Source: an uncultured Christensenellaceae bacterium
GTDB taxonomy: Bacteria; Bacillota; Clostridia; Christensenellales; CAG-314
DNA: 64,000 bases
Direction: 5' to 3'
NCBI GenBank assembly: GCA_910587795.1
Contig: CAJUNH010000005.1
Coordinates: 1-64,000 of the forward strand
Positions 18,633 through 27,278 of the stretch are shown here, in pieces. Made by a program: the position numbers and the translations under genes. The notes below the pieces were generated by a model. That model ran no database searches, was not told the origin of the DNA, and saw only the letters and a program-made list of their open reading frames with translations. Position 1 is the stretch's first letter. Each line of letters starts with the position of its first letter.

Positions 18633-19793
18633 ATGAAACAAAAAGATATAGAAAAAAGATTAAAAAACGAAGCAGAACAGTTTGTTCCAGATCCGCTTGA
18701 AAAAATTAAAACGGCTGCGTGGGCGGAAAATTTATTGCCTAACGATTCCGACCGCAATTTGGAATTATACTGTCAAGGCAATACGGCTGTAGCCGCAAAA
18801 AGCAAACGAAAACCTTTTTTGTTGTTTGGCGTAATTACGTCTATTATTGTTTGTTTCGTTTTGATATTGTCGTTTACATTAAATACAGTAGGCAACAAAC
18901 CGTTGGTTCCTACTGACATACATCTTTCGGCAGAGGACGTTTACGGAATGGGCGCGGTTTCAAGCGTAAGGTTGTTGGGAAACAATTTGCAGACAGGTGC
19001 GATTCAATCTTTTTCGGAAGTCGCCCATGCAACGTCAAATTATGCGGTTGCCGATAAGCCGGAAGACGACGCAAAACGGCAAGCAAGAAGATTTAACGAA
19101 TATTTTACGGCTCTTGACAGCTTTCTCGGCGAAGATATTATTTCTACCGTTACCGAAAAGAACACGAATGTTCAATATTCCTACGAAGATAGAATGACAA
19201 TAACGGGAAAAGACTTTAACGGCAAAACGGTAACATATACGATGTATTATACCGAAACACTTGAAAAAACAGAGTCTGCTGACGAGGACGAAGAAACGGA
19301 AAAAGAATATCGACTTGTCGGCGTGATGGTTATTGACGGTGTGGATTATTATCTCGAAGGCGAGCGTTCGGAAGAAACGGAAAAGGACGAGACGGAAACC
19401 GAATTGAAAATCCGCGCTTATGCAGACAAAACCGATAAAACTTCCTACATTCAAATGGAACAGGAATATTCTGCAGAAGACGGCGAGACGGAAACAGAAT
19501 ACGTATATTCTATTTTTTCAAACGGCGAACTATTAGAACAAACCGCAGTCGAATTTGAAACGGAAAACAAAGACGGCAAAGCTGAAACCGAGTATGAACT
19601 TGAATTTAGAAGCGGTTCGACGAAAGGAAAGTACGTTGTAGAACGCGAGGTCAAAAACAGCAAATCCGAAATAAAAGTTAAATACGAAATAGACGGTAAG
19701 ACAGGCGTGTTTCATATTCGTGAAATAACGGATGAAAGCGGTAATAAAAAATATGAATATACGTTTAGCGATAACGAAAAAATGGTTTTTTGA
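18633..19793 (+). CDS. Probable membrane anti-sigma factor with extracellular domain
   Basis: A 386-residue protein starting one base after the sigma-factor stop; the frame further upstream overlaps the sigma gene and has no ribosome binding site. Residues 1-62 are cytoplasmic and helical, as expected for a sigma-binding region, though no canonical zinc-binding HxxxCxxC is present. A single membrane helix lies at about 63-84 (LFGVITSIIVCFVLILSF). The extracellular part repeats the lipoprotein at 17047: DVYGMGAVSSVRLLG and then the acidic Tyr-rich domain, identical over 410 bp. Role as an anti-sigma factor is inferred from topology and coupling. A sensor shared with a neighbouring lipoprotein is unusual. 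Confidence 0.7.
   Translation: MKQKDIEKRLKNEAEQFVPDPLEKIKTAAWAENLLPNDSDRNLELYCQGNTAVAAKSKRKPFLLFGVITSIIVCFVLILSFTLNTVGNKPLVPTDIHLSAEDVYGMGAVSSVRLLGNNLQTGAIQSFSEVAHATSNYAVADKPEDDAKRQARRFNEYFTALDSFLGEDIISTVTEKNTNVQYSYEDRMTITGKDFNGKTVTYTMYYTETLEKTESADEDEETEKEYRLVGVMVIDGVDYYLEGERSEETEKDETETELKIRAYADKTDKTSYIQMEQEYSAEDGETETEYVYSIFSNGELLEQTAVEFETENKDGKAETEYELEFRSGSTKGKYVVEREVKNSKSEIKVKYEIDGKTGVFHIREITDESGNKKYEYTFSDNEKMVF
19206..19615 (+). repeat. 410-bp direct repeat, copy 2
   Basis: Second copy of the segment at 17455-17864. Recombination between the copies would remove 1751 bp, including the whole sigma gene and the cytoplasmic part of the anti-sigma-like protein, and leave one in-frame hybrid lipoprotein. 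Confidence 0.9.
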
Positions 19794-19799
19794 TAAAAA

Positions 19800-19828
19800 A
19801 CAGCGGTTGCAAATAACGCAGCCGCTGT
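19800..19828 (+). terminator. Probable terminator of the sigma/anti-sigma operon
   Basis: ACAGCGGTTGC (19800-19810) pairs with GCAGCCGCTGT (19818-19828) with one G-U pair. It lacks a proper T tract, so efficiency is uncertain. Confidence 0.5.
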
Positions 19829-20343
19829 ATTGCCGTTATATGGTTTTATTTTATTCGGTACCTTTCTGCTTCGGCGGTTTCCGTTTTTCGTTTTAAAGGC
19901 GACTATCCATACACGTTTTCGTATTTATTTGTTATTGTTTTTTTATTCGGTTTTTTTTGTTACCTATCGGCTTGTTTGTCGCTTGTGTTACCGCCTTAAC
20001 CGTTTGGATTAGTCCGTGTTTCTGTTCGGCGGTCATTTTTATTACGCTGCTGTTTTTATAATTGTACAATAACTGTTGCCTTATGCTCGGCGGCGGTGAT
20101 ATGCATTGCCTGTTTATTTTTATTGACGACTTATTCCAATAATTCCGTTTGCAATTCTATAAGTTTATGTCTGTCGAATAGACTTTTACGATTAACCTTC
20201 CATCGTAAGTAGGCACGAAGATTAAGTGCATATGCGACGTTGTTTTGTCTGCGCGGACTACCGCAGACGAAATATTTTACTGTTTAATTTTTACGTTGTT
20301 AAAAAGGCTATTGTGATTTATATCTGCGGTATGCAAATAATTA
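19829..20343. other. Intergenic stretch without supported gene
   Basis: T-rich on the plus strand. A 60-codon hydrophobic frame at 19830-20012 has no ribosome binding site and starts inside the terminator. No repeat or RNA was recognised. Confidence 0.5.
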
Positions 20344-20372
20344 TTGATAGATTTTTCAATGTGTGGTATTAT
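20344..20372 (+). promoter_or_regulatory. Promoter of the YhaO/YhaN-like operon
   Basis: TTGATA at 20344-20349, a 17-bp spacer and TATTAT at 20367-20372. The first start codon is at 20435. Confidence 0.6.
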
Positions 20373-20434
20373 AAATACATAATTATTATAAGTTAAGCAG
20401 TCGGCTGACAAGATTGCAAAAAGGAGGGGCGCAT

Positions 20435-21466
20435 ATGAAAATAATTCACACGGCGGATATTCATTTGGATTCGCCCTTGTCGCAGGTGGGCGATTCGGCA
20501 GTGCGCCGTCACGAATTGCTGCGCGCCGTAGCGGATATGGCGCAATACGCCGATAACAACGGCGTTGCGGCGATAATAATTGCCGGCGATTTGTTTGACG
20601 GCGAATACGTCTCGGCGCAAACGTTACAAAGCGTAGCGGATATTGTAAACGCAAGTAAAGCGCAGTGGTTTGTATTGAAAGGCAATCACGGCAGCGCCGA
20701 ACCGTACTTAAAGCTTAAAAAGCTTGCGTCCCGTATTAACTTTTTCGGCAAAGACTGGACGTACTTTAATTTTGACGGCGTGACGATATGCGGACGCGAA
20801 CTGGGCGGCAACGACCGAGAGCAATACGCAAGCCTTAGTTTGCCGTCAAACTGCTTTAATATCGTTGTTTTGCACGGCGACGTAGAGGACGACTGTTACG
20901 GATTGATCGATCTTAAATCTCTTGCGCAGAGCGGTGTAAATTATGCGGCGTTAGGACATCGACACGCCTTTGCAGGATATAAAGTAGGCAATATGCAGGC
21001 GTGTTACAGCGGAGTGTTGGAATCGCGCGGATTTGACGAACCGTCTAAAAGCGGATTTGTGTTGATCGACACAGCGGACAAACAAATAAAATTTGTAGAG
21101 CAGTATATACGCCGTATCGAGCGGATAAAGGTGGACGTTACAAACGTAAGCAGCGATATCGCGTTGGAAAATAAGATTGCCGACGCAGTAAACGAAGTAA
21201 GCAAGCGCAATTATTTAGACGTTGTTTTCGTCGGCGAATTGCAGAGCGGTTTACATTTGGAAATAGCGGCAAACAACGTGCTGCAAAACAGATTTTTTGC
21301 TTTGCGTACGACTAATCAAACCGTAATACCGTATAATATTCCCGAACTTACCGCCGAAGTGTCGCTGCGGGGCGAATTTGTTAAGCTTGCTTTGCAGCTA
21401 GAAGACGAAGCTTTACGCACCGACGTACTAAAATACGGACTTAAAGTTTTGGGAGGAGACGTTTAA
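20435..21466 (+). CDS. Metallophosphoesterase, YhaO/SbcD-like DNA nuclease subunit
   Basis: A 343-residue calcineurin-type phosphoesterase with metal-binding motifs HTADIHLDSP (DxH), AGDLFDG (GDxxD), KGNHG (GNHG), VLHGD and LGHRHA (GHxH). The C-terminal capping region is as in SbcD, Mre11 and YhaO. It probably works with the ATPase encoded next, as Mre11-Rad50 or SbcCD does, in DNA end processing. The start at 20435 has AAGGAGGGG 8 bases upstream; an in-frame ATG at 20414 lacks one. The two genes are separated by one base. Confidence 0.85.
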   Translation: MKIIHTADIHLDSPLSQVGDSAVRRHELLRAVADMAQYADNNGVAAIIIAGDLFDGEYVSAQTLQSVADIVNASKAQWFVLKGNHGSAEPYLKLKKLASRINFFGKDWTYFNFDGVTICGRELGGNDREQYASLSLPSNCFNIVVLHGDVEDDCYGLIDLKSLAQSGVNYAALGHRHAFAGYKVGNMQACYSGVLESRGFDEPSKSGFVLIDTADKQIKFVEQYIRRIERIKVDVTNVSSDIALENKIADAVNEVSKRNYLDVVFVGELQSGLHLEIAANNVLQNRFFALRTTNQTVIPYNIPELTAEVSLRGEFVKLALQLEDEALRTDVLKYGLKVLGGDV

Positions 21467-21467
21467 T

Positions 21468-23330
21468 ATGCGTATACTTTCCCTCTCGGTTAAAGCGTTT
21501 GGAAAACTGCGGGACGTGGAACTGACTTTCCGTAACGGTATAAACGTTATCGAAAACGTAAACGGATTCGGCAAAACTACACTTGCAAATTTTATTCGCG
21601 CAATGCTGTACGGATTTGCGTATTCGCGTACAAAAAACGGCGTGGACGCGCAGCGTTTTGCCCCTTGGGGCGTCAGCGACAAGTTCGGCGGCAGTATGAC
21701 GGTGGAGCATAACGGAGAAATTTACCGTATCGAACGGTTTTTCGGCAAAACAGCACGCGGCGAAGAAATGCTGTTTTTAAACGCAAACACAAATAAGCCG
21801 ATAAATATCAGCTGTTCGATAGGCGAATATTTGTTGGGATTAACGGCGGACAGTTACGACCGTTCGGCATATTTCCCGCAAGAGGCGGTGGAACTTTACT
21901 CTAACGACAACTTTGAAGCAAAGTTGGCTAATTTAGTGGAAAACAGCGAAGTGGACTACGATAAGACGCAAAAGATCATACGCGAATATCGCAAAAATTT
22001 AAAGTTCGAGCGCGGCGACGGCGGAGAAATTTATCGGCTGAACGTGGAAAAAATGCGTTTGGAGCGGGAACTGGGTAATGCGCTGCAAGCCGAACGCCGC
22101 AGCGTACAGATAGAAGAACGCTTAGCCCAGATAACCGCCGAAAAGCGCGCAATAGCGGCAAAGCAGACGGAATGTAAAAAAACGCTGGACAAACTAAAAC
22201 ATCAGCTTGCCTCTAAATCTTTGACGGAAGCGGACAGGCAGACGTTGGCAAAGATTGCCGAACTGGAAGGCAGAATTGCCCGCGTTCCAAGCGATATCGA
22301 GCATGCAAAACAGCATTTGGACAAGCTGGCAAACGATATTGCCGACGTCAAAGACGTAGTTAAACCGCGTATTTATCATAATATGATGTGGCTGATAATA
22401 TCTTGCGTATTGGCGGTTGTAGGTATTGCGATGTATTTTGTAATACCCAAACCGTGGAACTTTGTGTCCGGCTCTGTACTTATACTTTTGGGAATTGCGG
22501 GAGCAATAGTGTCTTTTACTAAAAAGGGCGCGGCGACGTTACCCGCGGGCGAAAAGGACGCGTTAGTAAGCGAATACTTTCGTATTGCAGGCAAGTATGT
22601 TTTTACGGATAATTTGGATTACAACGCGGTAGTTAAGGCGTTTTGGAAATGTTACAGCGACTATAACGGCGATAAGCGCGAGTTGGACGCTTTGCGCGGA
22701 GCGGTAAAAAAGACAGACGGCGGCGAGGATGTTTTTCAGCGGGAAATAGACGTTGCCGAAAAGGAATTGGAAACTGCCGCCGAGCAATTTGCCTGTCTTG
22801 CGGGCGAAGAAGGTCGGCTTACGCAGGAAGGGCAAAGTCTTAATTTTGACAGCATTGCGCCTAAGGAACAGATAGAAAAAATAAACGCACAAATTACCGA
22901 AGCAGAAAAGAAGTACTATGTTGCGGGGGTTGTTTCTTCTTTGCTTGCCGATGCTAAGGACAGACTGTCGGCAAGTTATCTGCCCCGACTGTGCAGCCGC
23001 TGCGGACAGCTTTTGCGTCAAGTAACAAACGGCGATTACGATGTTATTATAGACCGCTCTTTTACGGTGCAGATACGTCAAGACGGGCAGACCAAGCCTA
23101 TGGGCGAATTTTCTCGCGGGATAAGAGAAATAACGTTGCTGTGTTTTAGGATTGCGTTGGCGGAATTGCTGTACGACGGACAAATTCCGTTTATGATAGC
23201 GGACGACGCGTTTGTAAATTTTGACGAAAACAACTTTGTGCGCGCAACAGACTTACTTAAATCCGTTGCCGAGCACGGACAGGTAATATACTTTACCTGT
23301 CATAAACGTACGGGCAGTTTACTAAAATAA
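21468..23330 (+). CDS. SMC/Rad50-type ATPase with two membrane helices, YhaN-like
   Basis: A 620-residue ATPase. N-terminal Walker A ENVNGFGKTT at about 28-37 lacks the usual first Gly (Asn instead). Q-loop region is around YFPQEAV. The central coiled coil (about 180-300) is interrupted by two hydrophobic helices at about 305-347, which would tether it to the membrane. A second coiled coil is followed by a C-terminal signature FSRGIRE and Walker B FMIADDAFVNFDE. Domain order and membrane helices resemble Bacillus YhaN, partner of YhaO. At 620 residues it is much shorter than SbcC or Rad50. It is co-transcribed with the nuclease subunit. Confidence 0.82.
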   Translation: MRILSLSVKAFGKLRDVELTFRNGINVIENVNGFGKTTLANFIRAMLYGFAYSRTKNGVDAQRFAPWGVSDKFGGSMTVEHNGEIYRIERFFGKTARGEEMLFLNANTNKPINISCSIGEYLLGLTADSYDRSAYFPQEAVELYSNDNFEAKLANLVENSEVDYDKTQKIIREYRKNLKFERGDGGEIYRLNVEKMRLERELGNALQAERRSVQIEERLAQITAEKRAIAAKQTECKKTLDKLKHQLASKSLTEADRQTLAKIAELEGRIARVPSDIEHAKQHLDKLANDIADVKDVVKPRIYHNMMWLIISCVLAVVGIAMYFVIPKPWNFVSGSVLILLGIAGAIVSFTKKGAATLPAGEKDALVSEYFRIAGKYVFTDNLDYNAVVKAFWKCYSDYNGDKRELDALRGAVKKTDGGEDVFQREIDVAEKELETAAEQFACLAGEEGRLTQEGQSLNFDSIAPKEQIEKINAQITEAEKKYYVAGVVSSLLADAKDRLSASYLPRLCSRCGQLLRQVTNGDYDVIIDRSFTVQIRQDGQTKPMGEFSRGIREITLLCFRIALAELLYDGQIPFMIADDAFVNFDENNFVRATDLLKSVAEHGQVIYFTCHKRTGSLLK

Positions 23331-23429
23331 TTTTTTACAGCGTACATAACGCTGCTGAAACTTTATGCTTTGTATGCTCTGCGGCTTTAAGCCGTATATA
23401 ATAAAAAATAAATTTAGGAGACATATATT

Positions 23430-24233
23430 ATGAATCTTGCAGAATTCAGCAAACAAATTAGGCGCGAAACCCTGCGTTGTATCCATTCGCAAGGGTCGGG
23501 ACACGTAGGCGGAAGTTTGTCTATTGCCGACGTGTTGGCAGTGTTGTATGCCAACCATATGCGCGTAGATTCCGCCAACCCGCGAAAGGAAGGACGCGAC
23601 CGTTTGGTTTTAAGCAAAGGCCACTCCGGACCCGCGCTTTATGCAACGTTGGCGATAAAAGGATTTTTTCCTATGGAGTGGTTGGACACTTTAAATATTT
23701 TGGGTACGCGTCTGCCCAGTCACGTCAATATCAATCTGACCCCCGGCGTGGATATGACGGCGGGAAGTTTGGGACAAGGCTTGTCCTGCGCTTGCGGACT
23801 TGCCTTGGGCGAAAAAATCAAGCATAGCGACGGTTACGTTTACGTTATTGTGGGCGACGGCGAATTACAGGAAGGTCAAAACTGGGAAGCAGCTATGTTT
23901 GCCGCCAACAAAAAGCTTGACAATATGATTGTGTTTGTAGATAACAACAAAATGCAGATAGACGGGCTTACTAAGGATGTTATGAACATAGAGGATATCG
24001 AGGCAAAGTTTAAGGCTTTCGGTTTTGAAACAAGCCGCGTTGACGGACACGACCACGCCGCAATAGACAATGCAATATGTATTGCCAAAGCGGACGCGGG
24101 GGCGCCTCACTGTATAGTACTGGATACCGTAAAGGGCAAAGGCGTAAGTTTTTACGAGACTATGGGCGTCGGCGTGCATAGCACAACCGTTGATGCCGAG
24201 CAATACAAAAAAGCGCTTGAAGAACTGAAATAG
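23430..24233 (+). CDS. Transketolase, N-terminal (thiamine diphosphate-binding) subunit
   Basis: A 267-residue subunit of a split transketolase in the non-oxidative pentose phosphate pathway. Motifs include GSGHVGGSLS, SKGHSGPALYA, the ThDP-binding GDGELQEGQNWEAAMFA...VDNNKMQ and TVKGKGVSF. It ends 14 bases before the C-terminal subunit gene. The pair together matches full-length transketolase. Split forms are common in Firmicutes and archaea. The ribosome binding site is AGGAG. In some genomes such pairs act as DXP synthase-like or sugar-specific enzymes, so the exact sugar substrate is not fixed. Confidence 0.92.
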   Translation: MNLAEFSKQIRRETLRCIHSQGSGHVGGSLSIADVLAVLYANHMRVDSANPRKEGRDRLVLSKGHSGPALYATLAIKGFFPMEWLDTLNILGTRLPSHVNINLTPGVDMTAGSLGQGLSCACGLALGEKIKHSDGYVYVIVGDGELQEGQNWEAAMFAANKKLDNMIVFVDNNKMQIDGLTKDVMNIEDIEAKFKAFGFETSRVDGHDHAAIDNAICIAKADAGAPHCIVLDTVKGKGVSFYETMGVGVHSTTVDAEQYKKALEELK

Positions 24234-24247
24234 GGGAGGACGGAATA

Positions 24248-25186
24248 ATGGAATTGAGAAAAATGTACGTTGCGGAACTTTCCCGCTTGATGAAACAAAA
24301 CGATAAAATTGTAATTCTTGACGCCGATTTGGCAGGCGCAGGCGGAACAAAGCCGTTGTATACCGAGTTTCCCGACAGATGCATAGACTGCGGTATTGCA
24401 GAGGCAAATATGGCTTGTATCGCGGCAGGTTTGTCCGCACAGGGATTTGTTCCGTTTATACACAGTTTTGCGCCGTTTGTCACTCGTAGAATATACGACC
24501 AAATTGCCGTTTCTATGGCGTATTCGGAACAGAATGTGCGTATAATAGGTTTTGACCCCGGCGTTACAACTACAAGCAACGGCGGTACGCATATGTGTTT
24601 TGAAGACGTAGCAAGCTTGCGCGCGCTGTGTAATATTGCCGTGTTGGACATTGTGGACGGAGTTCAGCTTGTTAAAGCTCTGCCGTACATTACGGAACAT
24701 AAAGGCAATATGTATTTGCGCTTTACACGTAAGCAAAGCGAAACGTATTGGGACGATAACTATAATTTTGAGTTCGGCAAGGCGGATTTTGTACGGGAAG
24801 GCAAGGACGTTACGGTTATAGCAAGCGGGGCTATGTTGTTTGACGCTTTGAAAGCCGCCGAAATTCTGCACGAACAACATAACGTCGAGGCGGAATTGTT
24901 AAGCGTGCATACGGTTAAGCCTTTGGACGAAGAAGCGGTAATTAAGTCCGCACAAAAAACGCGATGCGTGTTGACGGTAGAAAATCACAGTATTCACGGC
25001 GGTTTGTACGGCGCTGTAACGGAAACGCTGTCGGCAAAATGCCCGACACTGTGCGATGCGGCAGCAGTGCGCGATAAGCTTACGCAAGTGGGCGGTTTGG
25101 ATGATTTAAAACGCGATTACGGATTGTCGGTTGACGATATTGTAAACCGCGCGTTAAATCTTGTTAAAAATAAAAAACGTATTTAG
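24248..25186 (+). CDS. Transketolase, C-terminal subunit
   Basis: A 312-residue partner of the preceding subunit. It carries the pyrimidine-binding domain (DCGIAEANMACIAAGLSAQGFVPF, with the Glu that activates ThDP) and the C-terminal transketolase domain (VTVIASGAMLFDALKAAEIL, LSVHTVKPLDEEAV, VENHSIHGGLYGAV). Ribosome binding site GGGGAGG lies 6-12 bases upstream. The two genes are an operon that ends in a terminator at 25209. Confidence 0.92.
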   Translation: MELRKMYVAELSRLMKQNDKIVILDADLAGAGGTKPLYTEFPDRCIDCGIAEANMACIAAGLSAQGFVPFIHSFAPFVTRRIYDQIAVSMAYSEQNVRIIGFDPGVTTTSNGGTHMCFEDVASLRALCNIAVLDIVDGVQLVKALPYITEHKGNMYLRFTRKQSETYWDDNYNFEFGKADFVREGKDVTVIASGAMLFDALKAAEILHEQHNVEAELLSVHTVKPLDEEAVIKSAQKTRCVLTVENHSIHGGLYGAVTETLSAKCPTLCDAAAVRDKLTQVGGLDDLKRDYGLSVDDIVNRALNLVKNKKRI

Positions 25187-25208
25187 TATACGTAAATAAA
25201 TAATACGC

Positions 25209-25250
25209 AAAGGCTTTTGCCCGAACGGTAATTTCGGGAAAAAGCTTTTG
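25209..25250 (+). terminator. Terminator of the transketolase operon
   Basis: A long imperfect stem: AAAGGCTTTTGCCCGAA (25209-25225) faces TTCGGGAAAAAGCTTTT (25233-25249), with one or two mismatches, followed by a T-rich stretch. Confidence 0.65.
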
Positions 25251-25319
25251 TGTTTTGTCTATAAATTTAAACGCTTAATATAATTGTGTTTTAAATTTTG
25301 TTATTGTATGGGAGTAATA

Positions 25320-26048
25320 ATGGGCAAAATAGGGGTAATAAGCGATATTCACGGAAATTTGCAAGCGCTAAATGCTATCCTTTCGTATTTTGACAGGCAA
25401 GGGTGCGAAGAAATTATGCATACCGGCGACGTTGTTAATATAGGCGCACGTTCGCGTGAGTGTTTGGAAATTTTGCTCAACAGACCCGATACGACTTTAT
25501 TGTTGGGTAATCACGATAGAGATTTTCTGTTAAACCAAATCGAATTGCGTTTTAAGTCGCACGTGCCGAGCGAACATAAACGGTATGTGTTTTCAACTAT
25601 GGACGAAAACCACCGTAAGGCGGTCGGTAACTTCCCCATTTACGTTACGCGCATGCTTGGCGCACAAAAAGTCATGTTTACTCATTATGCTTTTTTTGAC
25701 GGTCCGCTCAGTGCCGATAAATGTATTTTTAAAAAAATGGAAGCAGTACATCCCTCTGCGGAAAAATATGACGAATTGTTTGACAACGCCGATTGCGACG
25801 CGGTGTTTTTCGGGCATAAACACGAGCCGTGCGACATTAAGGGACGTAAGCTGTACGTGGACGTAGGCAGCGTCGGTTGTCATCCCCGACCATATGCGCG
25901 CGGAATTATAATTACTTACGGTAAAGAATTTTGGAACTACGAACGTATTGAAGTGCCTTACGATACGGAACAAATGCGTAAAGAGCTTTTTTCCGTACCT
26001 TCGGGAGAACAATTATATAATTTTTACTATTTGCGTTTAAAACCGTAA
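25320..26048 (+). CDS. Metallophosphoesterase, YfcE/calcineurin-like
   Basis: A 242-residue phosphoesterase with ISDIHGNLQAL (DxHGN), HTGDVVNIG (GDxxx), LLGNHD (GNHD), THY and FGHKHEPCD (GHxH). This is the single-domain class of small cytoplasmic phosphodiesterases, whose substrates vary. The start at 25320 is behind GGGAG. In-frame ATG codons further upstream have no ribosome binding site. It is a single-gene unit facing a convergent DegV gene. Confidence 0.82.
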   Translation: MGKIGVISDIHGNLQALNAILSYFDRQGCEEIMHTGDVVNIGARSRECLEILLNRPDTTLLLGNHDRDFLLNQIELRFKSHVPSEHKRYVFSTMDENHRKAVGNFPIYVTRMLGAQKVMFTHYAFFDGPLSADKCIFKKMEAVHPSAEKYDELFDNADCDAVFFGHKHEPCDIKGRKLYVDVGSVGCHPRPYARGIIITYGKEFWNYERIEVPYDTEQMRKELFSVPSGEQLYNFYYLRLKP

Positions 26049-26075
26049 TGCAATGTTAAATTACTCTAAAACAAT

Positions 26076-26108
26076 AAAGGCGGAGACTGTTTATGTTCTC
26101 CGCCTTTT
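26076..26108. terminator. Bidirectional terminator between convergent genes
   Basis: AAAGGCGGAGA (26076-26086) pairs with TCTCCGCCTTT (26097-26107), with A/T tracts on both sides. Confidence 0.85.
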
Positions 26109-26122
26109 GTATTGTATATTTT

Positions 26123-26995
26123 TTACTCAATGCGTTCGTCGCCCATAAAGTACACGGCAACGGTGCCTGCGCCGCAGTGCGAACCGATTACTGGACCGAT
26201 TTCAAACAGCCGTACGTCGGCTTTGGCGTATATCGTTTTTAACTGCTCCAAAACCTTAGACGCCGTATCTGGGCAATCGCTGTGCGCTATCCACATTCTG
26301 CCGTTGTAGTCTGCGCCGTCCTGTACGTGCGCGGCAATTTCTTCCAACGTCTTTGCAATTGCTTTCGTTGTGCCCATAGTCTTTGCATAGGCAATAATTT
26401 TGCCTTCTCTGTTAAGCCGCAGAATAGGGCATAAGTGCAAAATGTTGCCCAGTGTAGCCGCGGGTCCGCTTACACGTCCGCTGCGGCGGTAGTACGTAAG
26501 CGTTGTGGAAAAAAACTGATGGTGTATTTTGGTTTTATTGTCACGCGCCCAGTCGTACATTTCGTCGAAGGTTGCGCCGTTATCCCGCATATCGGCAAGC
26601 ATATCAACCAAAATGCCGTATCCAAGGCATCCGCAGGTGGAGTCGATTACCACAATGCGGCGGTCGGGAAATTCTTTTTTTAATTCTTCCGCAGCGTAAA
26701 AAGCATTGTATACGGAGTTGGATAATCCCGAGTCGAACGCTACATGCATTAAATCCCCTTGATAAAGCTGCTGACGGAAAAAGTTTTTGTATCTTTCCGC
26801 ATTAATTTGGGAGGTTGTAGGGCGTTTGCCTTGTTTTAACAGTTTATAAAAATTTGTTCTGCCGTTATATTCGCCCATATCGTCAACGTATTCCACGTCG
26901 TCCAGACAATATGTGTATGGCAGCACGCAAATTTGACGTTTTGCAAGGTGGCTTATAGGAATATCGGCTGTAGATTCGCAAGTTAAAGTAAACAT
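26123..26995 (-). CDS. DegV family fatty-acid-binding protein
   Basis: A 290-residue DegV protein. It starts with TCESTADIP, then has the Thr/Ser-rich ligand sites PTTSQIN and FDSGLSNSVYNAF, the STCGCLGYGILV segment, and RRSGRVSG before GPVIGSHCGAGTVAVYF at the C-terminus, a near-family signature. DegV proteins bind fatty acids; FakB-type members present them to the kinase FakA. No fakA is in view. The start has AAGGAG. A second, distant DegV gene lies at 35450. Confidence 0.88.
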   Translation of the reverse strand: MFTLTCESTADIPISHLAKRQICVLPYTYCLDDVEYVDDMGEYNGRTNFYKLLKQGKRPTTSQINAERYKNFFRQQLYQGDLMHVAFDSGLSNSVYNAFYAAEELKKEFPDRRIVVIDSTCGCLGYGILVDMLADMRDNGATFDEMYDWARDNKTKIHHQFFSTTLTYYRRSGRVSGPAATLGNILHLCPILRLNREGKIIAYAKTMGTTKAIAKTLEEIAAHVQDGADYNGRMWIAHSDCPDTASKVLEQLKTIYAKADVRLFEIGPVIGSHCGAGTVAVYFMGDERIE

Positions 26996-27243
26996 CTTTT
27001 TCTCCTTTACGATAAAAAATTACGGCAATCGGCTTAATACGTACCTACTGTATGCATAGGTATAAATTAAAGATTGCAGATCGCGGATAAACCCGACGAA
27101 TAGTCTACGAAAATTATACACCGGAACAAATCAAATGTTTACCTACTTTCCTTTCGCCGGCGTCTACGCTGTCAAATCGCTAAAATAGAGCAAAAAATGT
27201 GCACTCTACTGTGAGTAGAGTTGCAAAATTGATACTAATACGC

Positions 27244-27272
27244 TTGAAAAAAGCACCTTTATATGGTAAAAT
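27244..27272 (+). promoter_or_regulatory. Promoter placed for a leaderless XRE-type transcript
   Basis: TTGAAA at 27244-27249, a 17-bp spacer and TAAAAT at 27267-27272. ATG at 27279 begins 6 bases after the -10 box and no Shine-Dalgarno sequence is present. Confidence 0.65.
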
Positions 27273-27278
27273 ACTTGT

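Noticed and set aside
17166..19715. Minus-strand frames of 60-139 codons across the lipoprotein and anti-sigma-like genes
   Set aside because: They are mirror frames of the acidic coding sequences. They appear twice only because the 410-bp segment is repeated.
19830..20012. 60-codon hydrophobic open frame after the anti-sigma-like gene
   Set aside because: It starts inside the terminator, has no ribosome binding site, and its hydrophobicity follows from T-rich DNA.
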